64,000 nucleotides of DNA. It comes from Anthoceros angustus. Its lineage: Eukaryota > Streptophyta > Anthocerotopsida > Anthocerotales > Anthocerotaceae. A program made the position numbers and the translations under genes. Position 1 is the first letter of the stretch; each line of letters begins with the position of its first letter. The notes beneath the pieces are model-generated. The model was not told the origin of the DNA, searched no databases, and saw nothing but the letters and a program-made list of their open reading frames with translations. Of the stretch, positions 1-10,030 are shown one piece after another. The stretch spans positions 1 to 64,000 of the forward strand of contig VJWM01000187.1 of NCBI GenBank assembly GCA_010909165.1, given 5' to 3'.

Positions 1-284
1 GAGTTGTGAGGAGGATTAGAGTGTAGGAAAACTAAGGCCACTGTGTGCCTAAGGGACGAATCCCAACTGCAAGTAAGAGGGCGCCCCGTGTGGAGAAGAG
101 TGTCTTAGGAGTAGGGACGGTTGCGTGGGTCAGTCCCCTGGCGCCCGTGATGACACCTCTAAGACGAACCCGCAATTGTGGTGTCGTGTAGGTTGAGGTT
201 TGGTGAGTTTACGGGCAAGACGGGCGGCGAGTCAGAGAGGGAGCGTGAGAGGGCGCCTTGCTTGTTTAGAAGGCTCGAGGTAGT

Positions 285-1230
285 GTAGTCAGTAGTGACG
301 GATTTCAAGATTCGACTGCCCCCAAGTCTCATGGGACGAAACCCAACGACGAAACGAAAGGGATAAGTGTGGCCGCTTAGAGGGGAATCTCGGAGTGCCC
401 CGGGGTTTTCCTCCTATTGTATGGAGGTCCTTGACGGACGTGGAGATGCCTGGCTCCACTGACTTTGTGGGAGCCTCACTCAGCAGGGCCGTGGAAGAAA
501 CACGGCGGGTCCTGCCACTGGCCATGGACGGTATGCCTGGGGTCTAAGGGATGGCCGAGAAGACCTGTGGAGGTAGAAGCCACCCGAGGCGCATGGTACT
601 CCTCCAGAGCAGCTTGGAGGGAGCCCAGGAGGCGAGAAGGAAGGGGCTCTCGGCAGGATTGAGGAAGGAAACGCCGGAGGCGGAGAGGGAGGTCCGTCCA
701 TCCGCAAGGACCGGATTCCTTCACCGGAGGAACACCAAGGTACTAAGGAGGCCCAAGCGCGGGAGGACCGCAGTGTAGGGGCGAGCGCAGCAGAGCGTAG
801 GACGCCCGGGCGCAAGCGAACGGGCGCGGATCTCGCGAGGCCTGACCGAGAGCCAAGCCGGAGAGGCTGTGAAGGTGGCCAAGGAGGCGGAGGCCACGGG
901 GCGGCCGATCGCGATCACTATCTGCGGATCGAACCGTGGAGGGAGGCCGAGAGAGCCACGCCAATCAAGGCCGAGCAAGTGGTCTGGAGCAAGCACGAGC
1001 CGTGAGGAGGCATCGGAGGCCAGCACCCGGGAGATTGGGGACCCTGTGGTGCACAGGGAGGTAGAAGGGCGTGGAGCCGGAGGACAAGGACACACTTGGA
1101 GTTGCAACTCCAAGATGCATCGGAGCAGGGGGGTTCTCAACGAGAGAATCCAAGACTTGAGCGAGGTGAACGCTCCAGCCCGCTTTTGAAGACGGAGGAA
1201 TAAAGGCGCCAAGGAGTTCACGCCGCAAGG
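285..1230 (+). pseudogene. Broken gag-like retroelement ORF
   Basis: Reading the plus strand from about 290 gives an open stretch ending at the stop near 552. It contains VWRSLTDVEMPG and VGASLSRAVEETRRVL, which match VWRSLTDWEMPA and MGASPVVSVEETRWVL of the minus-strand ORF at 8092-8571. After a frame change the match continues (GSKGWPRRPVEVEATRGAWY against GLCGTRRGLEVKPVGGGWW). Near 1093-1170 a leucine/glutamine-rich stretch (THLELQLQDASEQGG) resembles the coiled coil encoded at 7397-7888. The order is the same as in that element, so this is a second, frame-broken copy in opposite orientation. The function is inferred from position and composition (basic, then coiled coil) as a capsid-like structural protein of a retroelement; no Zn knuckle, protease or reverse transcriptase is visible. 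Minus-strand ORFs across this stretch are shadows. Confidence 0.5.
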
Positions 1231-1829
1231 TTGCGCAGGGATGTGGCGAAGCCGGAGCTGACGGGATACCACCGAGAAGGAAGTGGAGGACCTCCGGAAA
1301 GAATAAGGGAGGAAAGACCTCGAGGAAAGGGCACAGCTGTTTCGTCCGGGTGAAGCGGGGAGAGCTCACCCATGGCTGCAAATGGCGGAGGGAACAACGG
1401 GAGGAGGAGAACGCGAAAGAGCCAAGGTTGCGCAAGAGGTAATCTGAGGCAGCCTTGACGGGCCTCAAGGGAGTCCGCCTACCACTAAGTTTGGAGCAAA
1501 GCCACAGCTGGCGTCCCCGCTGCCACGAGCACCGAGGAGGGCACGTGCCCGGCTCATGTGGAGGAGGCACCAGCAAGTCGAGACCCCATCTTTACTACCA
1601 CCAGAGCTCCTCAAGGCCTGAGGGTCCCGCGCCCAGCAGAGGAGGTGGACTCAGGGGGAGAAGGTGGAGCGAGAATGACCTGGGTGACAAACTGTGAGTC
1701 CTAGGAGCTTGCTGCTTGACGAAAGCAGCGAAGGAGAGCAGCCGAGGAACCGGAGGACGCCAGACACCGAGGTAAGTTTCTCGCACCCTCGCATGGAAGG
1801 ACGAGGGAGGATCTTGAGGGAAAGGAAAG
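1231..1829. other. Transposon-derived sequence without intact gene
   Basis: GC-rich sequence continuing the degenerate element on its left. Short glutamate/lysine-rich stretches on the plus strand (EKEVEDLRKE, DLEERAQLFRPG near 1280-1350) suggest further decayed coiled coil. No complete gene, RNA gene or terminal repeat is seen. Confidence 0.35.
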
Positions 1830-3553
1830 GGTGCAACCGCATGGAACCAAGGGAGGCTCAAGAATGAACCCGTGGCTAGCCCGGCGAGGAGGCATGCCCA
1901 GAGGAGGGTCCGGACTTTGTCCCGACTCCCGAGGAAAGGGCGATCCCGAGGTCCGCCCTCGAAGGAAGTCCGACTTAGGGATCCAGACTCAGTGACGAGT
2001 CCGGACTCCGAGGTCCGGACCCTGTGGGAAGGGTTGGGTCCGTAAGACCTGACTCAGGCCGGGCCCCGGCCTCGAGGACCGGACTCGAAGAAGGCCGGCC
2101 TGGAGACCGAGGGAAGACCGGACCCAGAGGTCCTGACCGTGAGTCGAGACAGGGTCCCGAGGTCCAAACTTGGGGAGAGCCACCAAATACCAACCCCAGC
2201 AGATCCAACTTTGGAGGGCCCATCGCGCAGGCCCGCCGAGAGAGAAGAGGGAGGACGAGAAGACTTGGTGGTGATCGCCGTCACGCCGCCACGGTGGCAC
2301 TCGGCTGCACTGGAAGAGGAACCGCTGATCATCCGATTGGTGCGCTGACGTGGCTCCCGCCGGTGCCAAGAAGGAACTGGGGCTATCCCCCCCACCACCG
2401 ACGCTGGCGATAAAGTGGTGGTGGTAGTAGGCTGGTTAGGGCACACCGATGCCCTCACTGCAATAGAAGTAAAGGCGCCCGACCGCGAGTATAAGAGGGC
2501 TAAGGCCGCCCGAATAAATCATCTTCTTGGTGTTGATGCTGCCGCTGCACCTTTGTGTCTTCTTGCTAACGTGAGTCCCGAGTCACCGGGTGCACCGGTA
2601 CCCGGGAGATTGATCGTGGTCCCGTGACGGACCTAACGTGTTGTGGTGTGTGCGGGAAGGGTGATCGGTGACCGTGCTCGCCGAGCCGCGCTCAAAGACC
2701 GAATCTGGATCGAACGGTGAGCCGAGGAACTCGGAGGCGCAGAGCCCGGACGAGAGGCCCGCGAACGATTTGGAGGAGGTCCCGTAACCCGCGCGACTTT
2801 TCTAAGACCGATGAGTGTAGCGTGAGAGAGGAAAGGATCGGATGTGAGTGACGAATGTGAACGATACGGACGCGAACTGGTCCCTAAACATACCGGGCTC
2901 GTTTTGAACGCTGTAGAGTAGTTAGAGTATGTGCGTTGAGATCAACGAGCCAGCGTAGGAATCACCAAACGCGTAAACGGAGCCTATCATTCCCTTGGGA
3001 ACGACTTCTTCCTACAACGATACGGATTGTGCGCGCTACCGCTGGCCATCATGAAAGTCGCGCTTACAACGCCCAATCACATTTCCGTAGTGGGAATCTT
3101 CGAGCCATTGCCTCACATTAGTGAGAAAGGTATTTATCGAAAGCAAGATCTTCTTCGACTTGAAATGGAGGTAAAATATTAATCGCTTTTTTTTGTTTGT
3201 AGTTATCAAGAATCAAAAGGAGTTGTTTGTAATTATTTGAGGTACATATTTATTAGTAGAAATTTAATATGGATATCCGACATTTACCATTGCCGCAAAT
3301 ATTCCTGCTTGACCAAATTTTCAAAATGATTAACTTTCTATCCTCGGACCGCATAATGAACAAAGAAAGAAGTATTATTCTCAAGACAGAGCAGATCCGA
3401 ATCGCCGGTAATAATTCCCTTCAACGCCAGGTAAGAAAGTTAGAAAAGATAAATTTAAAACGTGAAAAGGCAAACGAAACAAAGCGTGGAAGCGAAAAAC
3501 TGGCGCGAAAGTGAAAACTGGAAAGAGAGAGAAAGACTTTTAACGGGGTTGCA
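1830..3553 (+). repeat. LTR-like repeat unit, copy A of a tandem pair
   Basis: This unit starts around a GCATGGAACCAAGGGAGG motif and recurs directly downstream (copy B, 3554-5218). In order it holds a GC-rich zone of TCCGGAC/GGTCC repeats (about 1910-2180), a TATA-like TATAAGAGGG at 2490, an AATAAATC polyadenylation-like signal at 2512, a conserved stretch rich in CTAACGTGAGT-type sequence, and an AT-rich tail with short coding-like remnants (3269-3514). TATA followed closely by a polyA signal is typical of the U3-R part of a plant LTR, so the unit probably contains an LTR plus flanking retroelement sequence. No pol gene is present. This copy looks better preserved than B. Confidence 0.6.
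2488..2520 (+). promoter_or_regulatory. LTR-type TATA box and polyA signal, copy A
   Basis: TATAAGAGGGC is followed after about 14 bases by AATAAATC. This tight TATA/polyA pairing is expected at a U3/R junction. The same pair lies in copy B near 4192-4217. Confidence 0.45.
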
Positions 3554-5218
3554 CAAGGCATGGGAACCAAGGGAGGCATGAACCCGTGGCTAGCCCGGCG
3601 AGGAGGCATGCCCAGAGTTCGAGTCCTGACTTTGTCCCACAAAGGGGATCCCGAGGTCCGCCCTCAAGGAAGTCCGGACTTAGGATCCAGACTCAGTGAC
3701 GAGTCCGGACCCCGAGGTCCGGACCCCTGTGGGAAGGTTGGGTCCAAGACCGGACCCCGAGGCCGTCCGGCCCCGAGGACCGGACTGAAGAAGGCCGGAG
3801 ACCGGACCTGAGGGAAGACTGACCTAGAGGTCCTGACCGAGAGACAGGTCCCGAGGTCCAAACTGAGTGGGGAGAGCCATCACACCAACCCCAGCAGATC
3901 CAACTGAGGGCCCACGCAGGGCCCCAGAGAGAGAAGAGGGAGGACGAGGAAGACTTGGTGGTGATCATTGTCGCCGCCACGGTGGCGCAAATGGCACCGG
4001 AAGAGGAAGGCCCGCGATCATCCGATTGGTGCGCCGCACTGGCTGTGGCTTTGGGCCGTGCCAAGAAGGAATGGGGCTATCCCCCCCACCACCGACGCGG
4101 CGATAGGTGGAATAGGTGGTAGTAGGCGGCTGGTTAGGCACACCGAAATGGCCCCTCACCGTAATAGAGGTGTAATAGGCGCCACCGCGTAGTATAAGAG
4201 GGCTAAGGCCGCCCAATAAATCATCTTCTTGGTGTTGATGCCGCTCTGCGCACCTTTGTGTGTCTTCTTGCTAACGTGAGTCCGAGTCACCGAAAGGCGC
4301 TCCCGGGAGATTGACTGTGGTCCCGTGACTAACCCAACGTTGTGTGTGGATCGGTGACCGCTCGCCCTCGAGCGCCCAAGACCGAATCTGGATCGAACGT
4401 GAGCCGAGGAACTCCGGAGGCGGCAGAGCCCGGACGGAGAGGCCCGCGAACGACGGAGGAGGTCCGGACCGTAACCCGCGCTTTTCTAAGACCGAGCGTG
4501 AGGGGAGAGGAAAGGATCGATGTGAGTGACGAATGTGAACGATACGACGCGAACTGTCCCTAAACGCTTGGCCATACCGGCCTCAGACGGTGAACGCCAG
4601 AGTAGTTAGAGTATGTGCGACGACCTAGAGCTAAGTGTAGGAATCACCAAACGCGTAAACTGAGCCTATCATTCCCTTGGGAACTGACTTCTTCCCACAA
4701 CGATACGGGATTGCGCGTACCGGCCATCAAAGTCGCGCTTACAACGCCCAATCACATTTAGAAATTACAAATGCCATTGCCTCACATTAGTGAGAAAGGT
4801 ATTTACGAAAGGCAAGATCTTCTTCGACTTGAAATGGAGGTAAAATATTAAGCTTTTTGTTTGTAGTTATCAAGAATCAAAAGGAGTTGTTTGCACTATT
4901 TGAGGTTAGTATATCATATTCTTACAAGGTGAAATTTAATATGTCGATATAGCGACATTTACCATTGGAAATATTCCCGTTTGACGAAATTTTCAAAATG
5001 ATTAACTTTCTATCTCGGACGTATAATGAACAAAGAAAGAAGTATTATTTACGAAGACTGAGCGTATCCGAATCGCCGGTGTACATAGCGCTCAACGCTG
5101 GTAAGTTAGAAAAGATAAATCCCAAAAGCGTGAAAAGGCAAACGTAAGCGGTGAAAGTGAAACTACGAAGTCTTGAGAAAGCAGAAGAGAGAAAAGACTT
5201 TTAAGCGTGGTTGCGGCA
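3554..5218 (+). repeat. LTR-like repeat unit, copy B, contracted
   Basis: Direct repeat of the preceding unit in the same orientation with no spacer. It matches copy A throughout in the same order but carries many small deletions, mostly single bases from homopolymers or one unit of 2-5 base repeats, and a few short substitutions. The TATA (about 4192) and AATAAATC (about 4215) are retained. The AT-rich tail (about 4840-5215) parallels 3140-3553. The indel-dominated difference resembles that of the echo copies further right in the window. Confidence 0.6.
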
Positions 5219-6199
5219 ACAATTCTAAAGATCGCTGGGACCTCACTCTGCCTCGGCAAGTCGAGTAGTTGCGTCTAAATGACGGCAGCTCCTTCGCCTC
5301 GAGGCGAGCGGCTGTGGGCGCCCGGCCCTGAACGAACGGTCTCAAGCCGGCCTCGGCAGATTCTCGGCGTGACGCTTCCGGCGTCCGTTCTAATACATGA
5401 CTTCCGTAGGGGTGCACTTGACATGCGGCAATTTCACTATCGCCCCACGTGGCGGCCATCCATTGTCCCAGTTGGCATATAAGGAGGCCCGACCTCAAGG
5501 CACCTCAATGGTTTTACGGTTTGCCTTGTGGCGATTCCTCAGGCGGTTTGCGATCAAAGCTATTTCTCTGGTTGTGGGCATTTGTTTGGTTTGCCCAAAG
5601 TTTGTCTTGTTTGCTTTCTTGGCCTTTTGATTTCTTTCTGTTCGCAACTCTGGGTGATAACACTTGTCAACACTTGGTTTGTAGGCTTCCGGTGAGAATG
5701 CGGTTGTGAAGAGCGGAAGCGGCCAAGCTATGGAACGGACATGGTATTCCGATTTTCGAGGGGCGACCCGGAAGAATCAATCTAATTGACAGCCCGACTC
5801 CTTTCTCACAAGTACTTGTGGCGCGTCACGGCTGGTGTATAAGCACCTTGACAAGCTAGGCGTGCATAAGGAGGTGCAGAGGTTTGCCCAGTGGACGGAT
5901 GTTCGGAAGGGGAGGCGGTGGATGGAAGCAGGATTTCCGATTACCACCTTCTTGTGGCGAGTGGAAAGGGCATGGGCATTGAGGAGAATGGAATTGAGCG
6001 TGTAATTGGAGAGGTGAGGCGGGCGTCGCAGGGGACCCTCACGCATCCGCATCAGTAGAGTTGGGATTAAAGAACCATGTAATGCCACATTGGTTATGGG
6101 CATTAGAAATGGTTTTGATGACCAATGCAAGCGAGGAGCAGTGTAATGTCTCTAATAAAGTCATCATCTCTCATTCCAATAAATCGTGCCAATACCCTT
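5219..6199. other. Transposon-like spacer with a second LTR-type promoter
   Basis: The stretch continues from the end of copy B. A CATATAAGGAGG box near 5476 follows a GC-rich zone and precedes a T/G-rich leader (5500-5690), like another LTR promoter region. ORFs of 60-117 codons in several frames have no recognisable motifs. I see no gene here. Confidence 0.3.
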
Positions 6200-6653
6200 G
6201 ACCCTCGTTGTAAACTCATCCTCCTTAATGCTTAAACATTGTTATGGTTTGTATGCACATGTTGTGCGCCCCATTGTAAAACCTAACGTCCCATTGTAAA
6301 CCATGCCGTTGTAACGGACTATGATCCGTTGTAAACCCTAATCGTTGTAAACCACACTTGGCGGTTTTACAATGAGTAATATGAACATCTAATTTTGAAA
6401 AGTCCTAGCTAAAATCGGTTTGTGTTGTAACCCGGAAGAGCCCTCGTTGTAAAGCGCTTTCGTTATACCGTCATAAGGAAAACCGTGGCTAAAATCCCCA
6501 TAGTAAAATCACGAACTTATGTAGTAAAGCGAATGGCTATATGTGAAAATAATATTTGAACCACGAACACCCGTTGTAAAATGAAACTAGCCTGAAATCT
6601 CTCCTCGCTCTAAAAAATAGCCTCTAGTAAGAGACCCGTTTTCCTAGTAGTGC
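6200..6653. mobile_element. End of a CACTA-type DNA transposon
   Basis: The sequence ends at GTTTTCCTAGTAGTG (6639-6653). Its reverse complement begins CACTACTAGGAAAA, the form typical of plant CACTA (En/Spm) terminal repeats (established family knowledge). Inward lie many copies of a short motif, CGTTGTAAA or CATTGTAAA (near 6208, 6274, 6296, 6333, 6346, 6446, 6572), plus one inverted copy near 6363. Dense subterminal motifs of this kind bind the transposase in CACTA elements. The element would extend leftwards. Its other terminus and transposase gene are not visible, so it is probably a remnant or non-autonomous copy. Confidence 0.5.
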
Positions 6654-6659
6654 TACCCC

Positions 6660-6905
6660 CAGGTCCGTCCGAGGTCCGTTCGTCTTGAACTGGTCGGGCC
6701 TGACCCCCGACCAAGTCCGCCCCTCACATTGGGGGTCGGACTTCTGGGTCCATTCCTCCCCCAGGAGTCCGGCCCTCCAAGTCCGATCTTTCCCCAGGGG
6801 CCCGGACCCCCAAGTCCGGACTCCCCTCCGATATCCAGACTCCCAAGTCCGGATCTGCCTTCGGCATCCGAACTTCCAAGTCCAGACCCGCTTCCTGGGG
6901 TCCAA
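6660..6905 (-). repeat. Degenerate 33-bp tandem repeats (CAAGTCCGGACTC type)
   Basis: About seven imperfect units of roughly 33 bases share AGTCCGGA-like cores. On the minus strand they read as an 11-residue repeat (RTWESGYRRGV, RTWGSGPLGKD, RTWRAGLLGEE). Similar TCCGGAC-rich sequence occurs in the LTR-like units near 1910-2180 and 3640-3860, hinting at a common family. Confidence 0.55.
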
Positions 6906-7396
6906 CGTTCCCCTGCACTAGCCCTTCTCCCCTTCCCGACCTTCCCTCCTTTGGAGCACCTTCCCTTACACCCCCCGTACTAGGCGTTAAGTGCGCCTCT
7001 TGCTCCGCCGTCTTTCCCCGGCCGCCTTCCGTCTGTCGGGCCCTCTTCGCTGCTACTCTCATTCCCAAACATGGCGCCCAAGTTCCTCGCAGCCGCATTT
7101 TCCCCTAGACCTTCTGCCCTTCAAGTCCCCTCCGACTTCTCTAGTGGCCCCGTAGCCTCGGTCACAGTGGTGCACCCGCCGGGAGCTCCAGCGTGGTAAA
7201 TGCTGTGAAGTCGATCGACGATGATGGCCTCCTCCCATGGGCCGAGACCCAGGCCCGTATTCCGCCTCTGAGGTTCTCGTGTCAGGTGCTCGCCGCCCGT
7301 TGGGGCGTTGTCCCGTGCCCCTCTAGTCGGGCCCTTGCACATCCTTGGGCCGTTAAAGAAGCTTGACTCTTGAAGCCGCCGCCTTCTCGTTAGCCC

Positions 7397-7888
7397 TCAT
7401 TTCTGTTCCTCCTTGGTAAATGACCGCCCGAGGCTCAAACTCAGTTCTCCTTCGCCCTTGGCAGACGGACTAGCGACCACGCTCTTGATTCCGCCATTCT
7501 GCCTTTGGTGAGTCACCCTCTGGCTCAAGACTTTCATCTCCCTCTCCAGTTGGCCCGAGAGTTCAATTAAGCGGTTGGCATCGGCCAGCTCCTTTTGAAG
7601 CTCCGTGATGTCTAATTCCTTGCTTCCCCGAAAACTCTCCTCCACCCTAAGGCAGAGTTGAACTCTCTCTACCTCCCGCTCGTGGTCCCCGATCCGACTC
7701 TGGAGAATCCCATTTCTTTCCTCCTCCACCCGGAGCCGTAGCTCCAAGGTCTCCTTCTGGCCCTCCACCTCCTTACGCGCCTCACCCACCTCATGGAGCT
7801 GCATCCGGAGGTTTCCCAACTCCCTCAGCCGCTCTTCCATTTCTACCCCATGGTCAAGTGGTTTGATCCAGTCACGCTCCTCCTTCAA
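7397..7888 (-). CDS. Coiled-coil protein of a retroelement (gag-like, C-terminal part)
   Basis: An open frame of 163 codons rich in Glu, Lys, Arg and Leu. The segment EVEGQKETLELRLRVEEER and its surroundings show heptad-like leucine spacing over about residues 18-125. It lies just downstream, on the same strand, of the basic ORF 8092-8571, and the two are probably one original gene split by frameshift or stop. The paired relic at 290-1230 keeps the same order. Likely role: structural protein of a mobile element; this is inference, since no enzymatic motif is present. The annotated start is simply the first Met of the open stretch. Confidence 0.4.
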   Translation of the reverse strand: MKEERDWIKPLDHGVEMEERLRELGNLRMQLHEVGEARKEVEGQKETLELRLRVEEERNGILQSRIGDHEREVERVQLCLRVEESFRGSKELDITELQKELADANRLIELSGQLEREMKVLSQRVTHQRQNGGIKSVVASPSAKGEGELSLSLGRSFTKEEQK

Positions 7889-8091
7889 GCGAGCCGTGGC
7901 CGCCTCCCGCCTCCCTCCGCCGTATAATGGTCCTCCGTTTTGCTGCTATCTCACTTCCTTGGCTTCACAGCGAGCCCGGCTCTCCCTTCGCGGCTTTACC
8001 AAGTCGCCTCGCCGACGCGACCTCACACCGCCTCTCCTCCTTTCGTGGCCTTCCGCCGCGTTTAAGCCTCCGAGCGTGTTTCAACTCACAT

Positions 8092-8571
8092 CTAAAGCAC
8101 CTGCCATGTCCTGCTAGCACTGGGCCCTTCCGCCGCCTTGCCGCTTCCTCTTCGATCCGAGCGATTCCGCCTCTTGGTCGCTTGGGCCCGTTCGCCTGAG
8201 TTCCACCATCCGCCTCCTACCGGCTTCACTTCGAGTCCTCTCCTGGTACCGCAGAGCCCCCACAACATGTCGTCCACGACGGCCGCCAAGACCCATCGTG
8301 TCTCCTCCACGGACACCACCGGCGATGCTCCCATAAACCCCGCCGGGGGCGCTGGCATCTCCCAGTCCGTCAAGGACCGCCAAACCGTACGACGGAGCAA
8401 GTCCGAGTTGGGTGCTCCGGACCCAATCAGGACCCTTAGGTACTGTCCGTCCGAAGTAGGTTCGTCCACCTCCTTGGCCCGTTTCGCGGCCAATTCCTTC
8501 TCCGTTCTTCGACGCTTGGGGTCCGGTGGGGGTGAAGGGGTCCGGGAGCTAGCTCTCTTACCTCTCCTCAT
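8092..8571 (-). CDS. Basic gag-like protein of a retroelement (N-terminal part)
   Basis: A 159-codon frame beginning with an Arg/Lys/Pro-rich tail (PSPPPDPKRRRTEKELAAKR), then a more globular stretch with VWRSLTDWEMPAP, VEETRWVLAAVVDDM and GGGWWNSGERA. The same signature words are found on the opposite strand near 430-640, so this is a repeated mobile-element protein and not a host gene. The nuclear-localisation-like KRRR may be meaningful or incidental. A frame break around 8092-7890 separates it from the coiled-coil ORF downstream. I do not recognise the family. Confidence 0.4.
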   Translation of the reverse strand: MRRGKRASSRTPSPPPDPKRRRTEKELAAKRAKEVDEPTSDGQYLRVLIGSGAPNSDLLRRTVWRSLTDWEMPAPPAGFMGASPVVSVEETRWVLAAVVDDMLWGLCGTRRGLEVKPVGGGWWNSGERAQATKRRNRSDRRGSGKAAEGPSASRTWQVL

Positions 8572-8767
8572 AGGGAAGAGGACTGACTCTAGATGAGGCT
8601 GCTGCTAGTGACCTCTGGCGCCTTGGGCAGCGTCCCTCTCCACCCTCCTCAGGCCGCCTTCGCAAACAAACAGAAAGGTCATTCCCTTGGGACCGGATCC
8701 CATACCACAATGACACGGGATCTGTATACGCCCGGTTAGCTGTCAACGAAAGTAGTTCCATACTATG

Positions 8768-9063
8768 TCAGCAATTTTACAACGTCATGAAGCTCTCGGT
8801 TTACAATGGCATTGTTCCTGCTTTACAACGCCACGCTGTAACACCTGCCAGAAAACCCTTATTTTCTCAGAGTGTGTTGTCTCGTATAAGTACACACATG
8901 CCTTAGTGGATAAAGCATACAGCTTAAATCAAATCGTGATCTGACAAGTAATAAGGGGTTAGGATCTAAACAAAAAAAAACTAGTGCAGATTCTCTTTAC
9001 TTACTTTTGAAGCTACCTTCTGCATATTTACCTTCTGAAGATGCTTCGTGTACTATCCATTCC
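8768..9063. repeat. Cluster of TTTACAACG/TTTACAATG motifs
   Basis: Motifs near 8772, 8799 and 8820 are the reverse complement of the CGTTGTAAA motifs in the CACTA end at 6200-6653. They look like the subterminal region of the opposite end of a related element. No terminal CACTA was found nearby on this side. Confidence 0.4.
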
Positions 9064-9460
9064 ATTACAACATTTAAGTTTGAGACGTCTCGGTACAGGT
9101 ACAATGCACTTCACAACAACCTGTTTTACAAAACCATCTACAATATCCCAATTACAAAAGGAATTACAACATCTAAGTTTGAGACGTCTCGGTGCGGGTA
9201 CAACGCACTTTACAATGACCTGTTTTACAAAACCATCTACAATATCCCAATTACAAAAGGAATTACAACATCTAAGTTTGAGACGCCTCTGCAGTGTACA
9301 ACGACTTTACAATGAGACTCGTTTACAAAACCATCTACAATATCCCAATTACAAAAGGAATTACAACATCTAAGTTTGAGACGTCTTTATGGGTACAACG
9401 ACTTTACAATGACCTGTTTTACAAAACCATCTACAATATCCCACCATAAAAAGGAATTAC
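9064..9460 (+). repeat. Four tandem units of about 99 bp
   Basis: Units start near 9064, 9164, 9263 and 9361, each with TTACAACATCTAAGTTTGAG. Each holds several TTTACAA/TTACAAA words and a conserved CTACAATATCCCAATTACAA. A partial fifth unit begins near 9459. The third unit has substitutions and the fourth a small deletion. Confidence 0.8.
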
Positions 9461-9547
9461 AACATCTCGAGCAAATCCGAAGCCGAAAGTGCGTGTAATG
9501 AGTTGCATGCCCGTTGTCAAGCCTAAAGTACTTGCGGCCGAGCTAGA

Positions 9548-10030
9548 ATGGAATTGGTATTAGAGAAGCATTGTTCCCGGGCCAAGTTGTGCGCTGATTT
9601 GAAGCGGCACTGTTGTGATAAAAAATGTTTAGAACGGCCTGGCCATTCCAAATTGAAGCTGATTCGTGTGGCCTTTTTTTGCATGACAAAAAGAGAGCAG
9701 GAACAGCATTGGCAAGACCATCTAGATCCGATCGAAGACGAAGAGGAGCTTTTGCCCATAGTATGGATATATCGAATTCATGGAAACTGTATCGTATTTC
9801 CCTTTTCAGATCAGTCACTTAGATACAAGAATGCTTATACGAGGGTAGTGAAAAATGTTAGATGGACTGTAGGCTACGGTCTCGCAAAGCAGCCAACGCC
9901 ATGTGGATTACAGGCTGTCATGTGGATGGATGTTTTCTTCAAAGGCTGTGTGGAAAGGCTGCCGAATCGGGAAGTCTTCAACTTGCCAAACTCGTACACC
10001 AAAGAGATCTTTATTGAGTATGAGCACTAG
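9548..10030 (+). CDS. Hypothetical ORF, 160 codons
   Basis: An open frame with no recognised motif. It is Cys- and His-containing in its first third (KHCSRAKLCADLKRHCCDKK), acidic in the middle (DPIEDEEELLP), and ends IFIEYEH. It lies just right of the TTTACAA repeat array and may belong to a DNA transposon or be a decayed host exon. Composition differs from the GC-rich element ORFs to the left. No codon bias or splice context supports it strongly. Confidence 0.2.
   Translation: MELVLEKHCSRAKLCADLKRHCCDKKCLERPGHSKLKLIRVAFFCMTKREQEQHWQDHLDPIEDEEELLPIVWIYRIHGNCIVFPFSDQSLRYKNAYTRVVKNVRWTVGYGLAKQPTPCGLQAVMWMDVFFKGCVERLPNREVFNLPNSYTKEIFIEYEH

Noticed and set aside
721..1576. Minus-strand frames of 183 and 203 codons
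   Set aside because: They are shadows of the plus-strand gag-like relic, which has detectable similarity to the element at 7397-8571.
9064..9460. CRISPR-like array
   Set aside because: Repeats are contiguous 99-bp tandem units without unique spacers, and the sequence is a plant nuclear genome.
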